Shown: in pieces, positions 29,632 through 40,185 of the stretch | Layout of the letters: every line of letters starts with the position of its first letter | Position numbering within the stretch: position 1 is the first letter of the stretch | NCBI GenBank assembly: GCA_900444965.1 | Contig: UFRQ01000003.1 | Span: forward strand, 1,798,001-1,862,000 | Direction of reading: 5' to 3' | Source of the DNA: [Actinobacillus] rossii | GTDB lineage: Bacteria; Pseudomonadota; Gammaproteobacteria; Enterobacterales; Pasteurellaceae | DNA: 64,000 nt | Notes under the pieces: generated by a model | Databases searched by the model: none | Told to the model about the DNA's origin: nothing | What the model saw: the letters and a program-made list of their open reading frames with translations, nothing else | Program-made: the position numbers and the translations under genes

Positions 29632-30141
29632 ATGAAAAAGTTAACTAAATTCGGGAAAGTTGCAGCATTAATTGTCACTGCAGGACTTGCTACCGGTTGT
29701 GCAACTATTGTAAGTAAAAGTGATTACCCAGTTTCCATCACATCAACGCCGAGCCAAGTACCTTTCGAAATCAAAAACCGTGCAGGAGAGATCGTTACTC
29801 GTGGTACAACACCACAAAGTGTAATATTAAAAGCGGGCGCTGGCTATTTCAAAGGCGAGAAATATCAAGTTACATTTAGACCAACTGGTAAAAATAGACA
29901 ACCGCAAACATTTGTATTAGATACAACGCTAGATGGTTGGTATTTAGGCGGTAATTTAATATTTGGTGGATTGATCGGTTATTTAATCGTAGATCCAATG
30001 ACTGGTGCAATGTATAAACTTCCTGAAAAATTCGCTGTAAATTTAGACACAAATAAAACAGAAACTGCCGGATTACATATCATCTCTATTGATAAACTGA
30101 ATGACGAACAACGCGCTAAATTACAACAAATCAAACTATAA
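29632..30141 (+). CDS. Hypothetical lipoprotein
   Basis: 169 residues. Lipoprotein signal peptide with lipobox LATGC (Cys 23). The mature part begins with a beta-rich PEGA-like stretch (PVSITSTPSQVPFEIKNRAGEIVTRGTTPQSVILKAG), followed by a glycine-rich hydrophobic segment (GGNLIFGGLIGYLIVDPMTGAMYKLP), as seen in small bacterial lipoproteins of unknown role. Probably anchored in the envelope. Divergent from an XRE regulator that may control it. Confidence 0.8.
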   Translation: MKKLTKFGKVAALIVTAGLATGCATIVSKSDYPVSITSTPSQVPFEIKNRAGEIVTRGTTPQSVILKAGAGYFKGEKYQVTFRPTGKNRQPQTFVLDTTLDGWYLGGNLIFGGLIGYLIVDPMTGAMYKLPEKFAVNLDTNKTETAGLHIISIDKLNDEQRAKLQQIKL

Positions 30142-30189
30142 AAGAAGGGCGAAAAATATTTCGCCCCACAAGTAAGTCCATTAAAAAAA

Positions 30190-31479
30190 TCACGCATTTT
30201 GCTCTCTCGCCACTGCACGATAACCAATATCACGACGATAAAAACGTCCTTGCCATTGAATTTGTTCCGCCAATTTTAACGCTTTTTGCTGCGCTTCAAA
30301 AACCGAATTCCCCAATGCTGTGGCACAAAGTACACGCCCGCCGCTAGTCACTAGTTTGCCCGCTTGCTCGGCAACACCGGCGAGAAACACTTTTTCATCC
30401 TGACGCGCTTGGTTTGGCAATCCGTGAATTTCATCACCTTTACGATAATCATTCGGATACCCCTCCGCTGCAAGCACAATACCCAACGCAGCTTGTTCGT
30501 GCCATTCTGATTTCACTTCATTCAATTTTCCAGCGCAGGCTTGCAAACAAAGCTCCACTAAATCAGATTTCATCCGCATCATAATCGGTTGCGTTTCAGG
30601 ATCACCAAAACGACAGTTAAATTCGATGACTTTCGGCTGATCGTTTTTATCAATCATCAAACCTGCGTATAAGAAACCTTTGTACACATTATTTTCCGCC
30701 GCCATACCGCGCACAGTCGGGTAAATAATTTGCTCCATCACGCGATTGTGAATTTCTTGTGTCACTACTGGCGCAGGCGAATAGGCACCCATACCGCCTG
30801 TATTCAAGCCTTTATCACCTTCGCCTACGCGTTTGTGATCTTGTGATGTTGCCATTGGCTCCACATTCACACCATCTACCATCACGATAAAGCTGGCTTC
30901 TTCGCCATCTAAAAATTCTTCAATCACCACGCGGCTACCCGCTTCACCAAAGGCATTACCAGACAGCATATCTTTGATCGCATCTTCTGCCTCTTGCAAT
31001 GTCATCGCTACAATCACACCTTTACCAGCCGCTAAGCCGTCAGCTTTCACCACAATCGGCGCACCTTTTTCACGCACATAAGCCAACGCCTGATCTACAT
31101 CAGTAAAGTTTTGATATTCTGCAGTCGGAATATTGTGACGCGCCAAGAAATCTTTGGTAAAGGCTTTAGAACCTTCCAACTGCGCCGCTGATTTACGCGG
31201 CCCGAAAATAGTTAACCCAGCTGCTTCAAAGGCATCCACCACACCGACTACTAACGGTGCTTCAGGGCCAACAATAGTTAAACCAATATTATTTTCTTGG
31301 GCAAATTTCACCAACGCAGGCACGTCTGTGGCAGAAATATTCACATTTTCCACCGCACTTTCTAACGCTGTACCCGCATTACCAGGGGCAACAAAAACTT
31401 TGCTTGCTAAAGGTGACTGTGCTGCTTTCCACGCTAGAGCGTGTTCACGACCGCCATTTCCGATAATTAAGATATTCAT
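30190..31479 (-). CDS. purD: Phosphoribosylamine-glycine ligase
   Basis: 429 residues, ATP-grasp enzyme making glycinamide ribonucleotide. The N-terminal MNILIIGNGGREHALAWK, the GPEAPLVVG loop, the ATP-binding KADGLAAGKGV and EFNCRFGDPETQ are visible. It follows purH on the same strand, the usual purHD order, but 351 bp of hairpin-rich DNA separates the two genes. Confidence 0.97.
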   Translation of the reverse strand: MNILIIGNGGREHALAWKAAQSPLASKVFVAPGNAGTALESAVENVNISATDVPALVKFAQENNIGLTIVGPEAPLVVGVVDAFEAAGLTIFGPRKSAAQLEGSKAFTKDFLARHNIPTAEYQNFTDVDQALAYVREKGAPIVVKADGLAAGKGVIVAMTLQEAEDAIKDMLSGNAFGEAGSRVVIEEFLDGEEASFIVMVDGVNVEPMATSQDHKRVGEGDKGLNTGGMGAYSPAPVVTQEIHNRVMEQIIYPTVRGMAAENNVYKGFLYAGLMIDKNDQPKVIEFNCRFGDPETQPIMMRMKSDLVELCLQACAGKLNEVKSEWHEQAALGIVLAAEGYPNDYRKGDEIHGLPNQARQDEKVFLAGVAEQAGKLVTSGGRVLCATALGNSVFEAQQKALKLAEQIQWQGRFYRRDIGYRAVAREQNA

Positions 31480-31533
31480 TTTATATTCCTTTTATTTTTA
31501 AATTGCTATCTACGGCTTATTGCTAATCATTTT

Positions 31534-31829
31534 TCGCACGATGTGCGACTTACTTTTTCTTTGCTTGTGCAAAGCAAAAGTAAGCAAAAAGAAAGCACAC
31601 CCCGATTTTGTCGCTTTATCCTTTTTAAAAGAAATTTTCTTTACGCTAATTACCTAAACTCGCTACGCTCAAACAGACGGTAATTAGCTAAAAATTCCTT
31701 TTAAAAAAGAGCACCAAAGACGGGAACCCCGTTTGAGGTGAAATCAATTTGTATGGTTATACAGAGCCACAGAGTAGCTCAATCAGCCGTAGGCTGAGCG
31801 TAACCTAGTACGGCTACGCCGTGCTAGGT
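31534..31829. repeat. Hairpin-rich spacer between purH and purD
   Basis: At least five inverted repeats: TCGCAC/GTGCGA (31534-31548); a 16-bp imperfect arm pair at 31549-31564 and 31569-31584; a long imperfect pair at about 31621-31654 and 31679-31709, including GCTAATTACC/GGTAATTAGC; CAGCC/GGCTG near 31784-31796; and ACCTAGTACGGC with its partner at 31803-31829. No coding sequence. It resembles a dispersed intergenic dyad repeat more than a unique sequence, but I cannot check copy number. Confidence 0.55.
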
Positions 31830-31830
31830 C

Positions 31831-33429
31831 TTAATGACGGAAGTGACGCATTTTCGTCAATACCATCACCATATTATGCTCATCCGCCGCATCAATCACT
31901 TCTTGATCACGCATTGAGCCACCCGGGTGGATAACACATTCAATGCCTACCGCGGCAGCGGCATCAATGCCGTCACGGAATGGGAAGAATGCGTCAGAAG
32001 CCATAACACAACCTTTCACTTCTAAGCCTTCATCTTGTGCTTTGATACCTGCGATCTTCGCAGAATAAACACGGCTCATTTGACCTGCGCCAATACCAAT
32101 GGTTTGATTGTTTTTCGCATAAACAATGGCATTAGATTTCACAAATTTCGCCACTTTCCAGCAGAATAATAAATCTTCTAATTCTTGTTGAGTTGGCTTA
32201 CGTTTGCTGACCACATCTAAATCATCAATGCTCACCATGCCTAAATCCGCATCTTGCACCAATAAACCGCCGTTCACACGTTTTATATCTAAACGCGGTT
32301 GCGGTTTGCTGAATTCACCGCATTCTAATAAACGCACATTTTTCTTCGCTTTTACTACTTCAACCGCTGCCGCTGAAACCGTTGGTACAATAATCACTTC
32401 CACAAATTGACGTTCAACAATGGCTTTTGCTGTGGCTTCATCTAATTCACGGTTAAAGGCAATAATGCCACCAAATGCTGAAGTTGGGTCAGTTTGATAA
32501 GCACGGTTATAAGCCTCTAAAGCATCTTTTCCTAACGCCACACCACAAGGATTCGCGTGTTTAACAATCACACAAGCTGGTTCATCAAAAGATTTCACAC
32601 ATTCTAATGCCGCATCAGTATCCGCAATATTGTTGTAAGAAAGAGCTTTACCTTGTAATTGTTTCGCGGTTGAAACGCTGGCTTCTTTTACATCTTGTTC
32701 TACATAAAATGCCGCGTTCTGGTGGCTGTTTTCGCCATAACGCATAGTTTGTTTACGAATAAAGTTCAAGTTTAAAGTACGAGGGAATTGACCGCACTTC
32801 GCATCTTTATCTTCTTCCTCCGCCGTAAAATAAGGTTTCACCATTTGACCAAAATAGTTGGCAATCATTGAATCGTATTGCGCCGTATGTTCAAAGGCTT
32901 TAATGGCTAAATCAAAACGGGTTTCTAAGGTTAAGCTATTTTGGTTTTGATCCATTTCCGCAAGAATCGTATTAAAATCTTTATTATTCACTACAATCGC
33001 CACATCTTTATGGTTTTTCGCCGCAGAACGCACCATAGTCGGGCCACCGATATCAATATTTTCTACCGCATCTTCAAGGCTGCAATTCGGTTTTGCCACC
33101 GTCGCTGCAAAAGGATAAAGGTTTACCACCACCATATCGATCCCTTCGATACCATGTTGTTGCATAATGGCATCATCCGTACCGCGACGACCTAAAATCC
33201 CACCGTGCACTTTAGGATGAAGGGTTTTTACACGGCCGTCCATCATCTCAGGAAAGCCAGTGTAATCAGAAACTTCCGTCACCGGCAAACCGCTGTCAGC
33301 TAACAGTTTTGCTGTACCACCGGTTGATAATAATTTCACACCACGTTGGTGTAAGCCTTGTGCGAATTCCACAATACCAGCTTTGTCAGACACGCTTAAT
33401 AACGCTTGACGAATGGGACGAGTTTGCAT
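31831..33429 (-). CDS. purH: Bifunctional AICAR formyltransferase / IMP cyclohydrolase
   Basis: 532 residues. The N-terminal MGS-like domain (residues about 1-195, with [33 protein letters not shown]) closes the IMP ring; the C-terminal AICARFT domain (with KHANPCGVA and [14 protein letters not shown], and the end HTMRH-like KMRHFRH) transfers the formyl group. A strong PurR-box match lies about 50 bp upstream. Confidence 0.97.
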   Translation of the reverse strand: MQTRPIRQALLSVSDKAGIVEFAQGLHQRGVKLLSTGGTAKLLADSGLPVTEVSDYTGFPEMMDGRVKTLHPKVHGGILGRRGTDDAIMQQHGIEGIDMVVVNLYPFAATVAKPNCSLEDAVENIDIGGPTMVRSAAKNHKDVAIVVNNKDFNTILAEMDQNQNSLTLETRFDLAIKAFEHTAQYDSMIANYFGQMVKPYFTAEEEDKDAKCGQFPRTLNLNFIRKQTMRYGENSHQNAAFYVEQDVKEASVSTAKQLQGKALSYNNIADTDAALECVKSFDEPACVIVKHANPCGVALGKDALEAYNRAYQTDPTSAFGGIIAFNRELDEATAKAIVERQFVEVIIVPTVSAAAVEVVKAKKNVRLLECGEFSKPQPRLDIKRVNGGLLVQDADLGMVSIDDLDVVSKRKPTQQELEDLLFCWKVAKFVKSNAIVYAKNNQTIGIGAGQMSRVYSAKIAGIKAQDEGLEVKGCVMASDAFFPFRDGIDAAAAVGIECVIHPGGSMRDQEVIDAADEHNMVMVLTKMRHFRH

Positions 33430-33475
33430 GAATGTTTCCTTTTATGGGTTAATATAAAAAATCCTGCGCATTATA

Positions 33476-33491
33476 ACGCAATCGATTGCGC
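33476..33491 (-). promoter_or_regulatory. Putative PurR operator upstream of purH
   Basis: ACGCAATCGATTGCGC is an almost perfect palindrome and matches the PurR consensus ANGCAANCGNTTNCNT at 11 of 12 fixed positions. It is centred about 54 bp before the purH start codon, in promoter position. Confidence 0.8.
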
Positions 33492-33520
33492 AATGCTATT
33501 TAAAGATTATTTTGAGATCA

Positions 33521-33547
33521 AAAAAAGACCGCAAGTGCGGTCTTTTT
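33521..33547 (-). terminator. Terminator of the DyP peroxidase transcript
   Basis: AAAAAGACCGC and GCGGTCTTTTT pair over the loop AAGT; the right arm and loop together contain an uptake signal core. It separates the peroxidase gene from the purH promoter. Confidence 0.85.
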
Positions 33548-33562
33548 AAACGTTAATTTAAG

Positions 33563-34453
33563 TTATAAACTTAACAATTTTTCCAAGGATGGTGCAAAAT
33601 AATAGGCTCCTGTCACTGGCTTAGTAAAACCTAAAAGGCGGTCGGTTTTGCCATCTAATTCACCAAACATACTTAATAATTGCTGTTCAATGTTATGCAA
33701 GGTGGCGCAATAAGCGATGAAGAATAAGCCATGCGTGCCGATTGCTGTGCCATAAGGTAAGCTTTGGCGTAAGATTTTTAAGCCTTTCCCGTTTTCTTTC
33801 ACATCAGTGCGTCCAACGTGCGAAGTTTCCGGTACTTCTTCAAGTTCTACGCTGTCGGTTTTGGTGCGCCCAATCACATTTTCTTGTTTTTCAACACTCA
33901 ATTTTTCCCATTTTGGTAAATCGTGTTCCCAACGTTGGGTAAAGACATAGCTACCGTCTGCGTCTTCACCGTTAGCAATTAAGCCTACTTCCGCACGCGC
34001 TTGAGCTTTCGGGTTTTCTGTGCCATCAATAAATCCTGTCAAATCGCGTTCTTCCACCCAACGGAAACCATGAATTTCTTGTTGAATTTCCACCGCACTT
34101 TGGAAAGACTTCACCGCTGCTTGAGCCAAAGTAAAGTTCACATCAGGGCGATTGGACTGAATATGCACGAGCAAATCATATTGGGTAGCAGGCGCAATTA
34201 AATTCCCTTTACCTAATGTCACAAAAGATTTTAACTCAGGCGCACTACTTGCTGGCGAAAGTTGTTTCCATACCCTGTCACTAAATGCCACTGTTGCACC
34301 TAGATGCGCATCAGGAAATGTAGTCTGAAGTACCTTTAATTGCTCAATAAAAGCACGACTTGCGGCAGGTAATGCGTTCACCACTGTTACATTGGCTTCT
34401 AAATAAATTCCTGCTTTGCAGCCTTCCAATAAGATACCTGTTTGTGCTGTCAT
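33563..34453 (-). CDS. yfeX: DyP-type heme peroxidase (YfeX-like)
   Basis: 296 residues, single dye-decolourising peroxidase domain. The family motif GFIDGTENP (G-x-x-D-G, catalytic Asp) and the proximal heme histidine in SHVGRTD, as well as the RQSLPYG arginine, are present. No signal peptide, so cytoplasmic like YfeX. Acts on porphyrinogens or heme in known relatives; the physiological substrate is unclear. It starts 9 nt after the dsbD stop and is probably cotranscribed with dsbD. Confidence 0.9.
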   Translation of the reverse strand: MTAQTGILLEGCKAGIYLEANVTVVNALPAASRAFIEQLKVLQTTFPDAHLGATVAFSDRVWKQLSPASSAPELKSFVTLGKGNLIAPATQYDLLVHIQSNRPDVNFTLAQAAVKSFQSAVEIQQEIHGFRWVEERDLTGFIDGTENPKAQARAEVGLIANGEDADGSYVFTQRWEHDLPKWEKLSVEKQENVIGRTKTDSVELEEVPETSHVGRTDVKENGKGLKILRQSLPYGTAIGTHGLFFIAYCATLHNIEQQLLSMFGELDGKTDRLLGFTKPVTGAYYFAPSLEKLLSL

Positions 34454-34462
34454 TATTTTCTC

Positions 34463-36148
34463 CTAGTTTGTTAATCTGTTTACCCAATCCGTAAAAGGTT
34501 GAGATTCCATAAATCCAGTAATACGTGCGCCTTGAATTTCTTCGCCACGCTGATTAAAAAAGATAATTGTTGGTAGCCCCATAACGTTTAATTTTTCCAT
34601 TAGGATTTTATTTTCTGGGCTATTTTTTGTCATATCTACTTGTAATAATAATACTTTTTCAAAAACCTTTTGCACTGTTGGTGTACTAAATGTATATTTT
34701 TCAAATTCTTTACACGCCACACACCAGTCTGCATATAAATCCAACATTGCAATAGATTTTGGGTTATCCGCTAAAGCTTGTTGTAATTCACCATAGGTTG
34801 AAATACGAATAAATAGCGTATGGTTCGCTGAAACTTCCCTATTTTCCACCGCACTTTTTTCAAATAATTGTAATGAATTCGCATAATGTTGAAGGGCAAA
34901 AAAGAGCGTAAAGGTCACAGCTAAACCAACCCAATATTTTTTCGATGCCACCCAACAACAAAAGGCTAAAAGCCAAAGTACCCAAAGTTGAGCAGAATAA
35001 GTTGGGAATACGCGTTCAAGTAAAACGACGGGTAAAATCAATAAAATAAAGCCAAATAACTCTTTGACAATAATCATCCACGCCCCTGATTTAGGAAGAA
35101 TTTTATTCCCAAAAAGCGTAACTAACATTAATGGTAAGCCCATACCTAATGCCAGTAAATATAAGGTCATTGCTCCTGTAAAAAAATCCCCCGATTGCGC
35201 CACATAAAGCAACGCCCCTGAAAGTGGTGCTGTTGTACAAGGTGATGCCACCAGTCCTGCGATCATCCCCATCATAAAGACACCGCCCCATGCTCCCGAT
35301 TTCTGACTCTGGCTCCATTGATTCAATTTATTCTGTAACGCATTAGGTAACTCCAACTCAAAAGCCCCAAACATCGATGCTGCTAAGATAATAAATAAAA
35401 CTGACAAGCTCATTAAAACTTCTGGACTTTGTAGCGCAATTTGGAATGGTAAGCCAAGGGAAACCACCAACAAGCCTAACAAAGTATAAGTGAACGCCAT
35501 ACCTTGCACATACACAAAACTTAACCCCAAAGCACGCACCATACTCGGACGTTCACCTTGTCCTAACACAACGGCAGAAAGCAATGGCAACATCGGCAAT
35601 ACACAAGGCGTAAAAGCTAATCCTAGCCCCAACAAAAAGAACCAAAACACGGAATATTTTGATTGTTTCAAACTTTGTGCCAATTGATCTTGCTGACTAT
35701 TCAGTGCAGTGGAATTTTCTTGTATTTTTTTGACCGCACTTAAATCCACGATTTTTTCTTCAGGTGGATAACAAAAACCAGTGGTACAACCTTGATAAGT
35801 GACAGTAATTTTGTCATCTGCAATGGCGTTTTCTAAGGTTGCATTAACATTAAGTTCATCACGAAAAATTTCTACATTTCCAAAAAATTCATCTTGATGC
35901 ATTTCCCCCGGTGGAAACTGTAATTCTCCCATTTTCCCTTTTTCTGCCACAACACTAATTTCTTTTTTATAAAGATAATATCCATCAGCAATATGCCAAT
36001 TTAAGTGTAATTGATTGCCTTGTTGTTCAATTGAAAACAGAAAAGCTTCATCCGCTTTTAAAAATTCGGATTTTGTATTATCAAACAGCCCAGCCTGTGC
36101 GGAAAGTGTGGTCAAAAAGAAAGATAAAAATAAAAAAAATTTTTTCAT
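34463..36148 (-). CDS. dsbD: Thiol:disulfide interchange protein DsbD
   Basis: 561 residues from the ATG at 36148; signal peptide MKKFFLFLSFFLTTLSAQA. The N-terminal periplasmic domain has CTTGFCYPPEE; eight hydrophobic segments follow with the redox cysteines in LAFTPCVLPMLP and GLVASPCTTAPLSG; the C-terminal thioredoxin-like domain has YADWCVACKEFEK. It passes electrons from cytoplasmic thioredoxin to DsbC, DsbG and cytochrome c maturation in the periplasm. The upstream TTG at 36166 is a less likely start because it precedes the signal peptide. Confidence 0.96.
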   Translation of the reverse strand: MKKFFLFLSFFLTTLSAQAGLFDNTKSEFLKADEAFLFSIEQQGNQLHLNWHIADGYYLYKKEISVVAEKGKMGELQFPPGEMHQDEFFGNVEIFRDELNVNATLENAIADDKITVTYQGCTTGFCYPPEEKIVDLSAVKKIQENSTALNSQQDQLAQSLKQSKYSVFWFFLLGLGLAFTPCVLPMLPLLSAVVLGQGERPSMVRALGLSFVYVQGMAFTYTLLGLLVVSLGLPFQIALQSPEVLMSLSVLFIILAASMFGAFELELPNALQNKLNQWSQSQKSGAWGGVFMMGMIAGLVASPCTTAPLSGALLYVAQSGDFFTGAMTLYLLALGMGLPLMLVTLFGNKILPKSGAWMIIVKELFGFILLILPVVLLERVFPTYSAQLWVLWLLAFCCWVASKKYWVGLAVTFTLFFALQHYANSLQLFEKSAVENREVSANHTLFIRISTYGELQQALADNPKSIAMLDLYADWCVACKEFEKYTFSTPTVQKVFEKVLLLQVDMTKNSPENKILMEKLNVMGLPTIIFFNQRGEEIQGARITGFMESQPFTDWVNRLTN

Positions 36149-36188
36149 AGCTAACATCAAACTCAATATTTGTAAGAAATTCTAGCGA

Positions 36189-36749
36189 TTATTCGGGAAT
36201 AATCAACAAATTAAACACTTCTTCCAAATCCCCAATAATTTTATTTGGGGTGGAAATTTCATTATTTTCAATAAAATAACGCATTAAACCCAATGTGGTC
36301 ACAGCAAAAATATGTCCTTGCAAATCCAACTCTTCCGAGCGTTTCCCTGTTTTAAGTATCGCTTGTTGAATGTAAACCTGCTTTGTAATCCGTTGTAATT
36401 CGCTATACAGATTAATACGTGGAGTTTCAATACGCCCAATTAAACGAATCATATCTTTATACTGCCAAAAAATGGGGATCATTTTTTGTACAAATTCACG
36501 AGTAGGAATAGAAAAACGCGTTTCAAAATTGCTATATAACAAACCTTTAATTTCATCAATAAACATCTTTGCCACATCATTTTTATTTTTGAAATGGGCA
36601 TAAAAGGTCGATCGATTAATTTATGTACGATCTAAAATATCTTGTACAGTCATATTTTCAAAACCTTTTTCTTCTAACAAAGCTAAAAATGCGCCACGAA
36701 TTAAGTTTAGCGTACGCATGATACGAACATCTTGTTTTATTACCGCCAT
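36189..36749 (-). pseudogene. TetR/AcrR-type repressor with nonsense codon
   Basis: The frame starts at the ATG at 36749 (MAVIKQDVRIMRTLN) and encodes a TetR N-terminal HTH (GAFLALLEEKGFENMTVQDILDRT, then INRSTFYAHFKNKNDV), but codon 43 is TAA (36621-36623) in the middle of the DNA-binding helix. Downstream the same frame continues to 36189 with a normal ligand-binding domain. One base change would restore a 186-residue protein. It lies divergently upstream of a broken efflux gene that it probably once controlled. Confidence 0.88.
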
Positions 36750-36893
36750 CTTTGTCACTACTTCTATTATAAATATCCGACAATTTAACGTTTCTTATAT
36801 AGTTAAACAACATCTTGTTGGATATTGTCGGTTGAATGCTCAAAAAGCAAGCGTAAAATGAAGAAAATCTCTCTTTTAGTTTACGGGGGTAAA

Positions 36894-38097
36894 ATGAAAT
36901 TTAAATATATTACAACCACATTAATCGCAGTAGGTAGCCGAAGCAATGGCTGGAACTGACTATGCTAATGCCAATAAAGGCATCAACGTAGCGGCTCAAG
37001 CTAACATTGGCGGTACGCGTAGTAATATTGAAAATCCTATTACAGGTAATTCAAATACCTCTAGTTGTTACACGCAATTTGGTGCGATCACTGCCAGCTG
37101 GGAGGCAGATTTCTTCGGCAAAAAACAAGCAGACGAAGATGCAGCAAAAGCAACGGAACTTGCCGTTCAAGATCAGGTTTATGCCGCACAAATGTTAGTG
37201 GCAAGTCAAATTGCAGAAAGCTATTTTAATATTTTTGCGATTAAACAACACAGTGCGGTATTAAAACAAAGTGAAAAGATCTTAAGTCAGCTTAAAAATT
37301 ATGTACAAGGACGTTTCAATGCAGGACAAGCGAATGCCAATGACGTGTTAGAAGTAGAAAGTCGAATCACGATTATTCAGGCCCAACAATCTACATTAAC
37401 AAGTCAAATTGCAACAAATGAACGGGCTATCGCTGTACTAACAGGACAATCACCTCAAGGTTTTCATATCCAAACTTCGGGTTATTATCCTTTAAACAAC
37501 TTGCCCGCAGCACCGGTCGGTGTACTGCCTAGTAAGGTGTTAAATCAACGTCCAGATCTACGTACTTATGCAAATCAAGTACAAGCTCAAGCGGCAAAAT
37601 TAGCCAGTGCGAAAGCCGATCTCTATCCACGTTTTGATATTCAATTTTTAGGTGGCACTGGACATATTGATTTAAATACTGACATTGCTGAATTGAAAGG
37701 CTGGGGCGGATTATTAAGCGCAGGTTCAAGTGTGCCTATTTTCACAAATGGACGAATTCAAGCCAATATTAATGCGGCTGACGCCCGTTTAAAAGCGGCG
37801 TTATTACAATATGACAAAGGCATCTTACAAGCCTTAGCTGATGTAGATAACAGTTATCAAGCCCAATATGCCTTAAACCGTCAAACACAACTTATTCGGA
37901 CAGCGAGCAAACAAGCACAAAAGCACGCGAACCAAGCTGAAAAACTGTTTAAATATGGCGAGAAAAATCTTGATAATGTGTTAACTGCGCAATTAACTGC
38001 CCTTGATACTCAACGTCAGATTGTGGATGCACAACTTAAACAAGCCCAAAATTTGGTGGGTTTATATAAAGCATTAGGTGGCGGTTGGCAAAAATAA
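36894..38097 (+). pseudogene. Efflux outer-membrane factor with N-terminal deletion
   Basis: From 36946 an intact 383-residue frame matches the later part of OprM/NodT-type outer-membrane efflux proteins (FGAITASWEADFFGKKQADEDAAKA, VASQIAESYFNIFA, LPSKVLNQRPDLRTY, and the terminal LVGLYKALGGGWQK). About 90-100 expected residues, including the lipoprotein signal and first coiled coil, are missing. A separate ATG at 36894 (MKFKYITTTLIAVG) gives a signal-peptide start in another frame that stops at 36957. The junction near 36932-36940 therefore looks like a deletion, perhaps one that also removed the pump genes. Confidence 0.8.
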
Positions 38098-38107
38098 GGG
38101 AAAATAT

Positions 38108-38131
38108 AACCGCACTTTCTTAAAGTGCGGT
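38108..38131 (+). terminator. Terminator-like pair of inverted uptake signals
   Basis: ACCGCACTTT and AAAGTGCGGT pair over CTT. A short T-rich stretch follows, between the convergent efflux pseudogene and the lipoprotein gene. Confidence 0.65.
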
Positions 38132-38155
38132 CGAATTTTGCTCTATTTATTTAGC

Positions 38156-38743
38156 TTATTTAGCCGATTTGGCAGGGGCTTGAATATCTGCTAAATCAGG
38201 ATAGGTTTGTTTAACAATTGGCGCATATTGTTGATCCCAATTGATAAAATACCATTTACCGGCATCTTTTATTGCCAGTAAATACCCATCGCTGACAATG
38301 TCTTGTCCTTGCATATTTGCCTTTAATTGGTTTGGAATGAAAACATAATCACGCCCATCTTTCGATTTTTCTGCAATGGACTTATCTAATTGATAACTAT
38401 AAGTTTGTACTTTTACGGCTTGCCCTAGAGAAGCCACCATATCAGTCAATGCTTTTTCTAATTCTTCTTTTGGCATATTAGCCTGTTTTGCTAAATTTTC
38501 AATTAATGCTGGCGGCATCACTTTGATTGAAAGATCCCATTTGTCAGCTTTAAATGAATCCCCTAATTTCACTAATTCTGCTTCAATCGTTTTACCATCT
38601 TCCACGGATAAACCCGCAATTTTAGGTGTTTCTGCCACTTGTTCTGTTTTTACTTTAGGTTCTTCAGTTTCTACTTTTTTGTCACAAGCACTCATCACTA
38701 AAGTAGAAGATAAAATTAGCAATGCTAAAAATGATTTCTTCAT
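38156..38743 (-). CDS. Hypothetical lipoprotein
   Basis: 195 residues, lipobox MSAC (Cys about residue 20), then an acidic/lysine linker and a folded part with AGLSVEDGKTIEAELVKLGDSFKADKWDLSIKVMPPALIENLA and KWYFINWDQQ. The pattern of a small exposed-beta domain is like lipoproteins of unknown function in Pasteurellaceae. A ribosome site AGGAGG precedes the start. Confidence 0.8.
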   Translation of the reverse strand: MKKSFLALLILSSTLVMSACDKKVETEEPKVKTEQVAETPKIAGLSVEDGKTIEAELVKLGDSFKADKWDLSIKVMPPALIENLAKQANMPKEELEKALTDMVASLGQAVKVQTYSYQLDKSIAEKSKDGRDYVFIPNQLKANMQGQDIVSDGYLLAIKDAGKWYFINWDQQYAPIVKQTYPDLADIQAPAKSAK

Positions 38744-38874
38744 AATATGCTTTCCTCCTTAACAATCGATAAGCTAAGGATTCTACGCATATTCTCATCA
38801 GAAAACAAAGAACTTTACATAATTTTACCTATCTTCGACATTTCTCACAAAACACCTTAAAAAATCACCGCACT

Positions 38875-39036
38875 TTATGTATTTTTCGTTTCTTCTTGAT
38901 GTGCTTCACGTAATTCTTTTGCCACTAATGCGATGGCTTGTCCAACAGGAATGCCTTGAGCCATCAGCTTTTGAACCTTCTCAACGGCTTGCTGTTGCTG
39001 TTCATGCGTTAGCCCTAATAATGCGCTATCTAACAT
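38875..39036 (-). CDS. UPF0181 family protein (YoaH-like)
   Basis: 53 residues, starting [20 protein letters not shown] and continuing [26 protein letters not shown]. The middle block ([22 protein letters not shown]) is the UPF0181 signature. Function unknown. Divergent from argF; the gene is short and overlaps the uptake-signal region at its 3' end. Confidence 0.85.
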   Translation of the reverse strand: MLDSALLGLTHEQQQQAVEKVQKLMAQGIPVGQAIALVAKELREAHQEETKNT

Positions 39037-39112
39037 AATTTATCCTTTAATAAAACAAGTAAAAGCAGTAATATAGCAAAAATTATAATTCAGCGATACA
39101 GGAGCAAACCCA

Positions 39113-40117
39113 ATGCCTTTTAACTTAAAAAATCGTCATTTATTAAGCTTAGTCAATCACACGCCACGTGAAATCCAATATCTCTTGGATTTATCACGTG
39201 ATTTAAAACGTGCTAAATATACAGGTACTGAACAACCGCGTTTAAAAGGTAAAAATATTGCGTTAATTTTTGAAAAAACATCAACTCGTACCCGTTGTTC
39301 CTTTGAAATAGCAGCGTATGATCAAGGGGCTAACGTCACTTATCTGGATTCTGTATCGTCACAAATCGGTCATAAAGAAAGTATTAAAGACACTGCGCGT
39401 GTGTTAGGTCGTTTATATGATGCCATTGAATATCGTGGATTTAGTCAACAAATCGTGAATGACTTAGCCAAATACTCAGGTGTACCTGTTTTTAATGGAT
39501 TAACTGATGAATTTCACCCGACACAAATGCTTGCTGATGCATTAACAATGATAGAACATAGTCCAAAACCATTAAATGAAATCAGTTATGTTTACATTGG
39601 TGACGCTCGCAATAATATGGGTAACTCGCTTTTATTAATCGGAGCAAAATTAGGGATGGACGTACGTATTTGTGCGCCTAAAGCCTTATTACCTGAAGAA
39701 AGTCTTGTGGCAATGTGCCGAGAATTTGCCAAAAAAACAGGCGCGCGCATTACCGTCACTGAAGATATTGACACTGCAGTAAAAGGCGTGGATTTTGTCC
39801 ATACAGACATTTGGGTTTCAATGGGAGAACCTATTGAAGCTTGGGGTGAACGCATTGATTTGTTAATGCCATATCAAGTAACGCCTAAATTAATGCAACG
39901 CACGGGCAACCCGAACGTGAAATTCATGCACTGCTTGCCGGCGTTCCATAACTGTGAAACAAAGGTAGGGCAAGAAATTGCAGCTAAATATCCCGCTCTC
40001 GCAAATGGTATTGAAGTCACTGAAGATGTCTTTGAAAGTCCAATGAATATCGCCTTTGAACAAGCAGAAAACCGTATGCACACCATTAAAGCGGTAATGG
40101 TTGCGTCTTTGGGGTAA
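39113..40117 (+). CDS. argF: Ornithine carbamoyltransferase
   Basis: 334 residues. Carbamoyl phosphate binding STRTR at residues 57-61, the ornithine-loop and catalytic HCLPAFH, and SMGEP (240s) are present. Makes citrulline for arginine synthesis, or degrades it in the reverse direction in the arginine deiminase pathway; an arcB name would also fit, and the window holds no other arg or arc gene to decide. Ends with a terminator of inverted uptake-like sequences. Confidence 0.93.
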   Translation: MPFNLKNRHLLSLVNHTPREIQYLLDLSRDLKRAKYTGTEQPRLKGKNIALIFEKTSTRTRCSFEIAAYDQGANVTYLDSVSSQIGHKESIKDTARVLGRLYDAIEYRGFSQQIVNDLAKYSGVPVFNGLTDEFHPTQMLADALTMIEHSPKPLNEISYVYIGDARNNMGNSLLLIGAKLGMDVRICAPKALLPEESLVAMCREFAKKTGARITVTEDIDTAVKGVDFVHTDIWVSMGEPIEAWGERIDLLMPYQVTPKLMQRTGNPNVKFMHCLPAFHNCETKVGQEIAAKYPALANGIEVTEDVFESPMNIAFEQAENRMHTIKAVMVASLG

Positions 40118-40153
40118 TTCTCGGATTTTTTGAAAATTGTATAGTATATAACC

Positions 40154-40184
40154 AAAGCGCGGTCAATTTTCACCGCGCTTTTTC
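40154..40184. terminator. argF / hsdR terminator
   Basis: AAAGCGCGGT and ACCGCGCTTT pair, followed by TTTC. This is an uptake-signal pair with one base changed (GCGCGGT for GTGCGGT). It lies between convergent argF and hsdR. Confidence 0.8.
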
Positions 40185-40185
40185 T

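Noticed and set aside
39060..39112. Possible ArgR box before argF
   Set aside because: Only one half-site (ATTCA) is recognisable; too weak to claim.
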